This document shows positions 56,272 through 64,000 of a DNA stretch of 64,000 nucleotides, piece after piece (position 1 is the first letter of the stretch; each line of letters starts with the position of its first letter). Below the pieces are notes generated by a model that saw nothing but the letters and a program-made list of their open reading frames with translations, did no database searches and had not been told where the DNA came from. This stretch comes from Calditrichota bacterium (GTDB taxonomy: Bacteria; Zhuqueibacterota; Zhuqueibacteria; Zhuqueibacterales; Geothermadaptataceae): assembly GCA_008501765.1 (NCBI GenBank), contig QQUE01000003.1:62001-126000 (forward strand). The letters run 5' to 3'. Made by a program: the position numbers and the translations under genes.

Positions 56272-56841
56272 CTAATCATTTTCGATGTATATCAGGTTCG
56301 GTTCTATCTTGTTCGTCCAGGGTGCGCCTGAATTTTTCCAGCCGTTGACAATCCTTTGTCCAAAGTTGTAACTGTCTGCCAATTTTAAAGTTGTGCCTTC
56401 AAATCCATCGTGAATATTATAAACATTTTTGAAGCCGGCTTCTCGTAAGATTTTTACAGACTTGGCGCTGCGTGATCCGGAGCGACACATGACCAAAAGC
56501 GTATCGTCTTGCTGAAATTTTCGTGTTACCTCTGCAAGAAAATTCTCGTTAACCGGCATGTGAATTCGCTCATTTTCAACATCCCATTTTGATTCCAGAA
56601 ACATAATCGGGATGTTGTGGGCCATGGGTGCATGTCCGACAAAAATATATTCGCCCGGCGTCCGTACGTCAAGAATATTTATATTTTTTGGTGCCGATTG
56701 CCACCTGTCATAAGCTTCCCGTGCATTAAGCGAAAATTCTGGTTTGTTTTCCTTTTTTTCCTGCGCTTGTAGAGAACTCAGACTAAAAATGCCGGCAAGC
56801 ATCAGTGAGTTGAAAAGGTAAATAAATGGTTTCAATTTCAT
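56272..56841 (-). CDS. Exported rhodanese-domain protein
   Basis: A 189-residue protein with a signal peptide (about 1-26). The rhodanese domain spans about 35-165: ILDVRTPGEY and the active-site loop CRSGSRSAK with the catalytic Cys. It could move sulfane sulfur in the periplasm. The domain is intact, the last residues (NKIEPNLIYIEND) are a short extension. No substrate can be named. Confidence 0.87.
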   Translation of the reverse strand: MKLKPFIYLFNSLMLAGIFSLSSLQAQEKKENKPEFSLNAREAYDRWQSAPKNINILDVRTPGEYIFVGHAPMAHNIPIMFLESKWDVENERIHMPVNENFLAEVTRKFQQDDTLLVMCRSGSRSAKSVKILREAGFKNVYNIHDGFEGTTLKLADSYNFGQRIVNGWKNSGAPWTNKIEPNLIYIEND

Positions 56842-56983
56842 TTGGTAACCTTATAAATGGATTTCATTTTCCTAATGTTTATTTTGATGCCACTATTAGA
56901 AAAATTGGCTAAATTATTTTTGTAAAATATAAAAAATGATACTTCAGGTTGTACATGAGTAGTTTTAAAAATGATTCATCCCA

Positions 56984-57769
56984 TTAATTTTCAAGAATTC
57001 TTCTCAGCCTTGCAGGATAGTTGGTGATAATATTATCAACCCCAAGGGAAATCAATCGCTCCATTTCGGTGGAATCATTCACCGTCCAGACATGAATTTC
57101 TTTGTTCTTCTGGTGTGCTTTGGTGATGAACTCTGCCGTTGCTAATGATTTATGAATACTAAATATTTTTGTTTCGGCAGCGAATATGTCAATATTTTCC
57201 GGTAATCGGGAAAAAATAAACCCGGTTTTGATCTTTGGATTTAATACCTCCGTTTCCCGCACAGTATCAAAATCAAATGAGGTGACGATGCACTGATTGA
57301 CGAAGTTGTTTTGTTCGATTATTCTGACGACACGTTCGGCTAATTTTTCATCGTGCCCGTTTACTTTCAACTCGATATTTAACTTCATTTTCCCCCGCAC
57401 CTGGTCAATAACAGCCTCTAACAAGGGGAGGCTCTCACCGGTAAATTCTTCTGAAAACCACGAACCGGCATCCAGATTTTTGACCTGATCAAAATTTTTC
57501 TCCCAAATAGCGCCGCTGTCGTTTGTCGTTCGTCGCAAATCGTCATCGTGCAGCAAAATTATTCGACCATCAGCCGTTTCCTGAACATCGATTTCGGAGA
57601 AATGTGCGCCTGAGAAAATGGCTTCGTCAATACTGGCAATGGTATTTTCCGGTGCTGTTCCCGATGCGCCACGATGGGCTGTAATTAACGTAGCAGGTTG
57701 ATTTGAGCATTGAAAAATAAACGCTGCAAATAATAGAACCAAAAATGCGCTGATTCCTTTTTTAAACAT
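56984..57769 (-). CDS. Glycerophosphodiester phosphodiesterase lipoprotein
   Basis: A 261-residue lipoprotein (lipobox FIFQCSN, Cys21). The GDPD TIM-barrel signature is clear: TAHRGASGTAPENT at the start (catalytic His), SEIDVQETADG, LLHDDDLRRTT (second His), MKLNIELKV, HVWTVND and VDNIITNYP. It splits glycerophosphodiesters to glycerol-3-phosphate and an alcohol and probably acts on envelope lipid debris. The gene stands alone. Confidence 0.92.
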   Translation of the reverse strand: MFKKGISAFLVLLFAAFIFQCSNQPATLITAHRGASGTAPENTIASIDEAIFSGAHFSEIDVQETADGRIILLHDDDLRRTTNDSGAIWEKNFDQVKNLDAGSWFSEEFTGESLPLLEAVIDQVRGKMKLNIELKVNGHDEKLAERVVRIIEQNNFVNQCIVTSFDFDTVRETEVLNPKIKTGFIFSRLPENIDIFAAETKIFSIHKSLATAEFITKAHQKNKEIHVWTVNDSTEMERLISLGVDNIITNYPARLRRILEN

Positions 57770-58060
57770 CCGGCCTCCGTATATTTAAATAAATTTGTTT
57801 AAGTGGTCATAAAATGTGAGCATGAATTTGATTGCAAGTTAGAAAAATTTCGCGCAAGTTAAGGTAGCAATTTTTCGCTGAAACTACAATCTTCATTATA
57901 GATAATCAGTAGCCATTGTCGAGATAATTTCTCAGCATTAAGTAATTTTTGATTAAATTAGGGCGTTGTTATTAATATTAAAAATTGTTTTTTATTCTGA
58001 GATTGCGAATATTCACTGTATTTAAAATTCATATCGGATTCCGTTTTATTGGAAACAGCC

Positions 58061-58723
58061 ATGCTAAAAATCGAATTATTAAAAAAATTACCGCTTTATC
58101 AGGAAGCGTCGTCACGGCAAAAAGGCGAAATCGAGGCTGCTGCCATGGTCGCTGAACTGAGTCGCGGCCAATATTATTTCCATGAAGGGGATGTTTGCGC
58201 CAATATCGCGGTCGTCGTCGATGGCCGAATTCGAGTTTTTAAAATGGGGGAGAGTGGCAGGGGAATTACCCTTTACAATGTTGAACCGCGCGAAACATGC
58301 ATTTTAACTACATTTTGTCTTTTGTCAAATCGCCACTATCCGGCAACGGCTCAGGCCGAATTAGACACCCGGGCTTTGATATTTCCAGCTCCGGTATTCC
58401 GCAATTGGATGAATGATTGGCCTTTTGTTCGGTCTTTTATTTTTGCGACAATGGGGGAGCGTGTCGCTGATATGATGGCGTTGATCGAGGAGATTACATT
58501 TAAAAAACTGGACCGGCGGTTGATCGAATTTTTGCTGGAAAACGGGAAAAAACAAAGTAATATTTTAGAGATAACCCATGAAAAGATTGCCATGCAAGTT
58601 GGTTCGGCCCGGGAAGTAATTAGTCGGTTGCTCAAAGAATTTGAGCGATTGGGTGCAATTGAGCTACGGCGGGGACAAATTGTAATTAAAAATATGAGGG
58701 TATTGCAGGATTCTCTTAAATGA
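58061..58723 (+). CDS. Crp/Fnr-family transcriptional regulator
   Basis: A 220-residue regulator. A cNMP-binding-type beta roll (about 10-125, with YYFHEGDVCANIAVVVDGRI) is followed by a dimerisation helix and a winged helix-turn-helix (about 155-205, AMQVGSAREVISRLLKEFER). The effector loop is not that of cAMP-binding Crp. Two Cys lie in ETCILTTFC, so redox or sulfur sensing is possible. ATG 58061 is preferred over TTG 58049 because GGAAA lies 5 bases upstream of it. It is next to the DUF2892 gene, a pairing common with sulfur-related genes. Confidence 0.9.
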   Translation: MLKIELLKKLPLYQEASSRQKGEIEAAAMVAELSRGQYYFHEGDVCANIAVVVDGRIRVFKMGESGRGITLYNVEPRETCILTTFCLLSNRHYPATAQAELDTRALIFPAPVFRNWMNDWPFVRSFIFATMGERVADMMALIEEITFKKLDRRLIEFLLENGKKQSNILEITHEKIAMQVGSAREVISRLLKEFERLGAIELRRGQIVIKNMRVLQDSLK

Positions 58724-58908
58724 GCTGCGGAAAAAACTTTTTCCTGGTTAAACGACTATTCAGGCACTTGGGGGTAGATACGGTTCCGTTATTTATAATC
58801 AATAATAATTTTGAGTTTCTGTGATTTAGTCACCGACAAATACGATTTTGCATTTTATATTGAGCCCATCATAAATAGAAATTTTAACTAATTTCGAAAG
58901 GATTTATT

Positions 58909-59106
58909 ATGAATGCAAATGTTGGAAACACCGAAAAAGTAATCCGGATTATTGTCGCATTTGTTTTGTTCAGCATGTGGTTTTATTTGGAAGGAAATTT
59001 ACGCTATATCGCGTTAATTGGAATCATTCCTCTGGTAACGGCATTGGTATCGTGGTGCCCATTGTGGACACTTTTTGGTATCAATACCTGCACCAAAAAA
59101 AACTGA
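58909..59106 (+). CDS. DUF2892 small membrane protein
   Basis: A 65-residue protein: MNANVGNTEKVIRI, two short hydrophobic helices (about 13-28 and 32-48), then WCPLWTLFGINTC. This is the DUF2892 pattern seen at the C-terminus of YgaP rhodaneses and as free-standing proteins. The CP...C pair may matter for sulfur handling. GAAAGGA precedes the ATG. It follows the Crp/Fnr gene by about 185 bases, so the regulator may control it. Confidence 0.88.
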   Translation: MNANVGNTEKVIRIIVAFVLFSMWFYLEGNLRYIALIGIIPLVTALVSWCPLWTLFGINTCTKKN

Positions 59107-59115
59107 ACCAGATAA

Positions 59116-59145
59116 CCCGGCTCGAATTGTAATCAACGAGCCGGG
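59116..59145. terminator. GC-rich hairpin after the DUF2892 gene
   Basis: CCCGGCTCG and CGAGCCGGG form a 9-bp stem around a 12-base loop, 10 bases after the stop codon. No T-run follows immediately. It may serve both convergent genes. Confidence 0.55.
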
Positions 59146-59190
59146 CTTCAAACGCAATCTGATAATATAATTTTCCTTCCACTTAAAGTA

Positions 59191-60408
59191 TCAACTTGTG
59201 CTGTCTTTTCCAGCCAGTCGAATTACAGTCACTTCTGCCGGCGCATGGTAACGAATTGGCGCCAATGTATTGCCTATCCCATTCGTCACGATAATCTTTA
59301 ATTTCTCCAGTGTAAACAATCCGGAATAATACCGGGTTTCTTTTTGGCTTGGCGTAATCGGGATGCCGAAAAAGTGGCTGACAATGCCACCGCCGTGTGT
59401 GTGACCCGCGAGCATGAGTTGGTAGTCATTTTCTGCTGCCTCCTGCGCGATAAATTCCGCGGGCTGGTGTACGAGAAGAATTTTTAAATCGGCTTGCGGG
59501 GCAGTTTTTAGCAAGGCGCGTAATTTTTCGGGGTTGGTTTTTTTGCTGTAAATATGTGTCACCCCGGTGATAAGAATTTTTTTTCCGGCATATTCAATTA
59601 TTTTGTGCTCATCCTGCAGAAAAATCCAGCCACCTTCTTTTAATTCTTGCGGAATGCGCTGGGGATCGGACCAGAAATCATGGTCTCCAAGGACGGCAAT
59701 TCGATTTGGGGCCTGAATATGTGTCATCACTTTTGTTGCCTGCGCCGTATACTTTTTCCCGGAAGTGACCAAATCCCCGGCAAAAAAAACAAATTCCGGA
59801 TTTTGTTTTTTTATGATATTTTGGAACTGGTCCAATTTGGCCTTTTGTGTGTAGCGGTCGATTTGAAGGTCGGCAAAAAAAGCCAAATTAAGGTCATACA
59901 TTTCTGGCGGTAATCCATCAAAGAATGCGGTCTCCTGGTCAGTTTTAACGTCATACGTGTCAATGTAGCTGCGAAAACTAACATAAAAAGCCAGAAAACT
60001 GACGACAACTATTTTTACTACCGCTTGCGATTTGTCCCATATTTGATGGTTTCGTTTTTTGAATAAACGGGCAAATAAATTTGCTAAATCAATAAATATA
60101 AAAAATGGGGAAGCCTCCAGGATTATTATCAGCCCGACCCAAAACGGAAATAGTAAAACGAAATCGGTAACACCCAGAGTTGGGCTTTTTGTAAAAATTT
60201 GGTCAAAGCTGCCAAACACGGCGGTTGTGAGGTAAATTGCTGGTAAGATTAAGTACCAGAGCAGTGGCAGGAAAGCGATAGTTAATCGTTTTTTAACCGA
60301 AAGCGTAGATAAAGAGCGTAGAGCAGCATTAATACGCATCGTCAAATAGATGGCAAAAGGAAGTGTAAATGCTGCGATTATTGTCGTCATGCGAAATTCC
60401 CAGGACAC
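59191..60408 (-). CDS. Membrane-anchored metallophosphoesterase (YkuE-like) with altered motif I
   Basis: A 405-residue protein with about four transmembrane segments in its first 165 residues, then a calcineurin-like phosphoesterase domain. Motifs in order are ADLQID (normally D-x-H), AGDLV, GDHDFW (normally GNHD), VHQP and AGHTHGG. The DxH histidine is Gln here and GNHD reads GDHD, so metal site 1 is unusual. Relatives cleave UDP-sugars or phospholipids. AAAGGAGAA precedes the ATG. Confidence 0.85.
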   Translation of the reverse strand: MSWEFRMTTIIAAFTLPFAIYLTMRINAALRSLSTLSVKKRLTIAFLPLLWYLILPAIYLTTAVFGSFDQIFTKSPTLGVTDFVLLFPFWVGLIIILEASPFFIFIDLANLFARLFKKRNHQIWDKSQAVVKIVVVSFLAFYVSFRSYIDTYDVKTDQETAFFDGLPPEMYDLNLAFFADLQIDRYTQKAKLDQFQNIIKKQNPEFVFFAGDLVTSGKKYTAQATKVMTHIQAPNRIAVLGDHDFWSDPQRIPQELKEGGWIFLQDEHKIIEYAGKKILITGVTHIYSKKTNPEKLRALLKTAPQADLKILLVHQPAEFIAQEAAENDYQLMLAGHTHGGGIVSHFFGIPITPSQKETRYYSGLFTLEKLKIIVTNGIGNTLAPIRYHAPAEVTVIRLAGKDSTS

Positions 60409-60656
60409 AAATTCTCCTTTGTTGAAAACGAATAGTGGGATTCTGGTAAAAAGTTTGATTTTAAGGAATTATTGTCATAAATAAAATTTAATTTTACTCT
60501 ACTTCAGGATTTCCACAAAATCTATAATGAAGACGTATTGGGTTGCAAAATGTTGTTAGCCTTCTGCGCCGTTTGCAAAATAATCTGTGAAGCGTAAACG
60601 ACTGATGCAATCGATTATCTACCAAATATATCTCGATAAAATTTTCAGGAGATAAT

Positions 60657-61136
60657 ATGCAAGATTTGAAAATAAACTGGTATTTTCACCATTTTTCTGA
60701 ATTGACATTAGGGCAATTGTACGATTTATTGGCGGAGCGGCAACGCGTTTTTATTATCGAACAGACCTGCCTTTTTCCGGATATCGATGGGCTGGATCAA
60801 AAGAGTTGGCATCTGTTAGGGTACTCTAAACTTGAAGATGGCAGCCAATTGGTGGCTTATTCGAGGATTTTACCGGCCGGATTGAGCTTTGCCGAAGCTT
60901 CCATTGGCCGGATTATAACTTCTAAAAGAGCCCGGGGTACGGGCGCTGGAATTGAGTTGATGGAAGAATCCATCCGTCATCTTGAAAAAATGTGGGGTAA
61001 GGTGCCCATCAAAATTGGGGCGCAGGAATATCTAATAAAATTTTACCGAAAATTTGGATTTGAAATTGTCGATGAGCCGTATGTTGAAGATGGCATTCCG
61101 CATGTTCACATGCTGCGGCAGGGGGGCGGACTATAA
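60657..61136 (+). CDS. GNAT-family acetyltransferase (ElaA-like)
   Basis: A 159-residue GNAT enzyme. AERQRVFIIEQTC, IGRIITSKRARGTGAG (the acetyl-CoA R/Q-x-x-G-x-G/A loop, here RARGTG) and FYRKFGFEIVDEPYVEDGIPH match ElaA-type proteins of this length, which are mostly of unknown substrate. CAGGAGA lies upstream of ATG 60657. A terminator follows directly. Confidence 0.87.
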   Translation: MQDLKINWYFHHFSELTLGQLYDLLAERQRVFIIEQTCLFPDIDGLDQKSWHLLGYSKLEDGSQLVAYSRILPAGLSFAEASIGRIITSKRARGTGAGIELMEESIRHLEKMWGKVPIKIGAQEYLIKFYRKFGFEIVDEPYVEDGIPHVHMLRQGGGL

Positions 61137-61138
61137 AA

Positions 61139-61173
61139 GCAAAAAAGCGAGCCATGCCGACTCGCTTTTTTGC
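61139..61173 (+). terminator. Rho-independent terminator of the GNAT gene
   Basis: GCAAAAAAGCGAG, loop CCATGCCGA, CTCGCTTTTTTGC: a perfect 13-bp stem ending in T-run. It starts 2 bases after the stop codon and could work in both directions. Confidence 0.88.
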
Positions 61174-61366
61174 AGGAGGAATTATGCGAAGAAGAAAGTC
61201 CAATGGACACCGGCCTCACCAAACCGGCATTTTCTTCTTCCAGAGGATGAATTATGAAGTATTCATCTTTGTATATCGGCAGAATTTTTGATGACTTAAT
61301 AACAAAAAAATTACAATAATTGGAATTTCGACAAATTGAGTTCACAGGAAATTTACTGCTAAGTTG

Positions 61367-62485
61367 CTATTTCCAATCATGCAGGAACTCTATTAAGTCA
61401 GGAACGGTTGGGCTTTGGGCTTTGCGCACATAAAATCCTGATGTTGAAACGCCGGTCAAGAGCGATGATGTCAGGTCGAGCTCAAGTAAAGTTGCGAGGG
61501 AAAAACCGGCATTAAAATGATCGCCCGCACCGGTCGAAATTAGTGGTTGAGCAACGAAAGGCCCGTCGACATAAGCCGTGCTGTACTGGTTCGCAGCAAC
61601 CGCGTATTTTACCGGATGGATGACGGTTGTCTGAATTTTAAGTTTCTTACATATTGCCGCTGCACGTTTCTGCAGGGATTCAGGTGAATTCGGACCATCT
61701 CCGATATCCAAAACTGCGGCGATTTGATCGCTCTCTTTTTCATTAACACCAAGTATGACAGTATAATATTTGGCGAACTCGGCTAAAGTGTGCAGCGCCT
61801 CGAGAATGTCTTCTTTAGAACGTTTTTCCGGATCCGCAAGGTCAAAAAATACCACACGCCGTTCGCCTTCCGGAAGATTCGGGCAATTCTTCGCCAATAA
61901 TTCTTGCCAGATTTCCGTCATCGCGTCCAGCATCGTCCAGTTAACCATGCCGACGAACTGGCTCTGCTGCCAGAGTTGATCAAAATTTTCCGCACCGGCG
62001 CTCCGTGTGATACTTTGGTAATTTATACCATGCAGCGCTTCATGTTTTCCCATCAATATTTTGCCGTCTTCAAATTCGAGTGCATCGGTGACTGCAGGCT
62101 CGCCGAGACTGTAAACTTGTGCGCGCTTGGAAAAATCGACAAATGCCGGGTGGATTTCTGATGCACCGAGGGAACCAAAATAAGTGATTGGCAGGCCGAA
62201 TTGACTCATTGCGTTGGCCATAATCGGCCCATTGCCACCCAGTTTTACCTGTTGAATGCGCAGCTCAATATTGCTGCTTTTGCCGGCTGCTCGCTGCAAA
62301 CGCTCAGCAAAAGATGAAATTGTCGGAATAAATGTGATGTCATCTTTGGTAATTTTTTTGTCCACCATGCGGATGATATAATCTACGAATCCATCAAAAC
62401 CGAGCAGGCAGGGTCGGTTCTTTAAATCTACAGCGCTTTTTTTGAGTTTTTGGGCAGCATCTATTCTTTGGTTTGATTGGCTCAT
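61367..62485 (-). CDS. PfkB-family carbohydrate kinase
   Basis: A 372-residue cytoplasmic kinase. GFDGFVDYIIRMVD near the start is a substrate-side segment, GGNGPIMANAMSQFG resembles the PfkB N-terminal signature, and STGAGDHFNAGF near the C-terminus holds the anion hole and catalytic Asp. The substrate may be a ketose, ribose or a nucleoside; it cannot be deduced. It could phosphorylate the products of sugar isomerases such as the FucI-like enzyme, by inference only. The gene is divergent from the Smr gene. Confidence 0.88.
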   Translation of the reverse strand: MSQSNQRIDAAQKLKKSAVDLKNRPCLLGFDGFVDYIIRMVDKKITKDDITFIPTISSFAERLQRAAGKSSNIELRIQQVKLGGNGPIMANAMSQFGLPITYFGSLGASEIHPAFVDFSKRAQVYSLGEPAVTDALEFEDGKILMGKHEALHGINYQSITRSAGAENFDQLWQQSQFVGMVNWTMLDAMTEIWQELLAKNCPNLPEGERRVVFFDLADPEKRSKEDILEALHTLAEFAKYYTVILGVNEKESDQIAAVLDIGDGPNSPESLQKRAAAICKKLKIQTTVIHPVKYAVAANQYSTAYVDGPFVAQPLISTGAGDHFNAGFSLATLLELDLTSSLLTGVSTSGFYVRKAQSPTVPDLIEFLHDWK

Positions 62486-63041
62486 TCTGTCTTCCGCTTA
62501 ATTTGTTTCTGGGTTTGCAAGTTTAGTATTTTCATAAGATAAAAAAGAATTAGCTTAAATCATAGTCACCAAATTTTTGCGTAACGGTTTATTAGCGTAC
62601 AAATTTTAATAGGGTCGCTATCATGGCAAAAATCTGGAGATAACGTGCTAAGACTAAGCATATTTATGAAGCTGAAAATCTAATAAAAAATAATGGCAAT
62701 CCAAATAAAAATGTATGAATATACACAAAATTGATTTGTTATCTATTGTCCCTATTTCGCAAAGCTGTCGTTGAATTTTTGAAATAGTTGATGTCTTCTT
62801 CGGGGAGATTTTCGAATGACAATTTAAAGTTGATTGTTTTTAATTGTAATTTTTAGAATGCATAATGAAAAACAAATGAATTTCAATTGCTTTTTGTAGC
62901 TCAAAATGAGATATTGTCGGTTATTAATTTTGCGTTCATTTATGCATTCGCAAATTTACAGATCGATTAGTGCAATTCGATTTCAAAATTATTTTTTCTT
63001 GTGATGATAAATCATGTTAAATTTATATCCGGAAATCTTCT
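62486..63041. other. AT-rich divergent intergenic region
   Basis: About 555 bases between the starts of the PfkB and Smr genes. It is very AT-rich, no gene or strong repeat is seen. It should contain both promoters. Confidence 0.5.
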
Positions 63042-63392
63042 GTGTCGAACGAAAGTTATATTTATACGATAGATACAGCACATCCTCCACGGCACCCGGA
63101 ATTGGTCGAAGAGGCGTTGCTCGAAACGTGGATGCGTGTTCGTAATCATTCGGTGCTGCGTGTCATTAAAGTGATCCACGGGCATGGCAGTTCAGGAATC
63201 GGAGGCAGCACAAAGGAAACGGTTCTCAATTGGGCCTATCAACATCGGGGCCGATTCAAAAATATTATTCCTGGTGAGCAATTTTCTTTGTTTGATGCGA
63301 CGACCCAGGAAATGATTGCCGAATGCGGTTCAATTCATGATGATGATTGTGGTAACGCCAATCCGGGGATTACCCTCCTGTGGGTGCATTAA
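63042..63392 (+). CDS. Smr-domain protein
   Basis: A 116-residue protein that is mostly one Smr domain, the nuclease/RNA-binding module found at the end of MutS2. The motif IDTAHPPRHPEL is the D/L-H-like opening and IHGHGSSGIGGSTKETV the H-G-x-G core. Free-standing Smr proteins are thought to act on nucleic acid or ribosomes. GTG 63042 is assigned with CCGGAAA upstream; this start is not certain. Confidence 0.8.
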   Translation: MSNESYIYTIDTAHPPRHPELVEEALLETWMRVRNHSVLRVIKVIHGHGSSGIGGSTKETVLNWAYQHRGRFKNIIPGEQFSLFDATTQEMIAECGSIHDDDCGNANPGITLLWVH

Positions 63393-63805
63393 ATTAATTC
63401 GCTCCTCAAATTGTGAAAATAATGGGTATGATTTGTTCCTGGCGAAACTTGTAAAGTTTTAAATTAAAAATTTGATTGTGACCTTAGCTCCGCTGTACTT
63501 AATTTAATTGCAAAATTTTTAATGTGTTGTGCATTTTCTTTTTTGCTTGATCAAAAAAGAAACAAAAAAATCAAGGCTGACGAAAAATCGGCTAAACTTT
63601 TTGAGAATTTCCTAAATCATTTTAAACTCGCTGCGCTCAAACAAAAAATGATTCTTAACGGAAATTCTCAAAAAGTTCTTAACGCCATTTTTCGAAGGCC
63701 GTTTAAGAAAAAGGCCGCGGAGCTAAAGGCCTAATCAATTAAAAATTAATGTAGTTCTGTCTTAAAAGAAAATTAAACAGCGCTAATAACTTAAGGAGAT
63801 AAAAT
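63393..63805. other. Gene-free stretch with long hairpin
   Basis: AACTTTTTGAGAATTTCCT (63595 onward) faces GGAAATTCTCAAAAAGTT (to 63678), and inner AAATCATTTT/AAAAATGATT extends the pairing. A 70-codon frame over it (63522-63734) is probably spurious. The right end carries the RBS of the phosphofructokinase gene. Confidence 0.55.
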
Positions 63806-64000
63806 ATGGGACCCAAAAAAATTGGAATCGTTGTTGGAGGCGGACCTGCCCCCGGAATTAACAGTGTAATTGGCGCGGCGTCAATTCGCAGTGTAATTTC
63901 GGGACACGAAGTTGTCGGTATCCGTGATGGTTTTAAATGGTTGATGCGCGGCGATATCTCGCATGTAAAAGAGCTTAATATTAAAGAAGTTAGCAGAATT
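63806..64000 (+). CDS. 6-phosphofructokinase, 3' part outside window
   Basis: Only the first 65 codons are visible; the frame is open at the window edge. The protein starts MGPKKIGIVVGGGPAPGIN, the nucleotide/phosphate loop of phosphofructokinases (GGGDAPGMN in the ATP enzyme), and continues GIRDGFKWLM. The change of D-A-P-G to P-A-P-G is seen in pyrophosphate- or ADP-type members, so the phosphoryl donor is uncertain. AAGGAG lies 7 bases before ATG 63806. It would provide the committed glycolytic step for the sugars handled elsewhere. Confidence 0.88.
   Translation, partial: MGPKKIGIVVGGGPAPGINSVIGAASIRSVISGHEVVGIRDGFKWLMRGDISHVKELNIKEVSRI

Noticed and set aside
63522-63734. 70-codon frame between the Smr and phosphofructokinase genes
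   Set aside because: It overlays a long inverted repeat and has a low-complexity Lys-rich product with no good RBS; similar frames are common over this kind of repeat in Bacteroidetes-type genomes.

Overview
The window reads as chromosome of a Gram-negative, heterotrophic bacterium of the Calditrichota / KSB1 / Ignavibacteria type. The best lineage clue is the secreted protein at 54663-55790 (minus), which ends in a Por-type (type IX secretion) sorting domain with the NYPNPFNPET motif common in those groups. Many lipoproteins, a Tat-exported iron-sulfur protein, a multihaem cytochrome and large PAS/GAF hybrid kinases fit this, but the assignment is inference. No rRNA, tRNA, CRISPR array, phage or transposase was found.

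Region 1 (1-29294) is a glycan and carbohydrate utilisation region, almost all on the plus strand. It holds sialidase-fold proteins, a SIS-domain sugar-phosphate isomerase, an alpha/beta hydrolase, a PqaA-like protein, an L-fucose isomerase homologue, a YidR/DUF3748 lipoprotein, a ceramidase-family hydrolase, a purple-acid-phosphatase-like phosphoesterase, an HpcH/HpaI aldolase, a propeller plus alpha-toroid protein, a GH127 arabinofuranosidase and a GH106-like rhamnosidase with HEX and PA14 modules. Together these suggest stripping and degrading host, algal or plant glycans rich in deoxy sugars. The region is scarred: a 5'-truncated sialidase copy, a broken FG-GAP gene, and two separate fragments of uroporphyrinogen-decarboxylase-like genes on either side of the GH127 gene. 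A CNNM/CBS membrane protein and a visibly AT-rich two-gene minus-strand block (12408-14250) interrupt it.

Region 2 (29856-32673) is a tight three-gene electron-transfer operon: an octahaem c-type cytochrome, a Tat-exported protein with four [4Fe-4S] clusters, and an NrfD/PsrC-type quinol-interacting membrane protein. No molybdopterin catalytic subunit is nearby. Region 3 (33072-39006) has a GH38-family protein that lacks the expected nucleophile, an exported discoidin-like protein coupled to a TIGR03663-type membrane glycosyltransferase-like protein, and an unknown lipoprotein.

Region 4 (39273-51368) is a signalling island. Two large sensor kinases diverge from one intergenic region. A third kinase, a receiver-HDOD protein and a receiver fused to a degenerate HD-GYP-like domain follow. 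Region 5 (51576-64000) is mixed: a family 2 glycosyltransferase, ApbE, secreted proteins, a rhodanese, a glycerophosphodiesterase, a Crp/Fnr regulator next to a DUF2892 protein, a metallophosphoesterase, a GNAT acetyltransferase, a PfkB kinase, an Smr-domain protein and the 5' end of a phosphofructokinase.

The clearest non-coding signal is a family of about 165-bp MITE-like elements in three near-identical copies (6641-6805, 32754-32917, 39053-39217). They have 19-bp terminal inverted repeats and an internal hairpin; two copies have perfect 4-bp target duplications. Several other inverted-repeat units lie in gene-free gaps.
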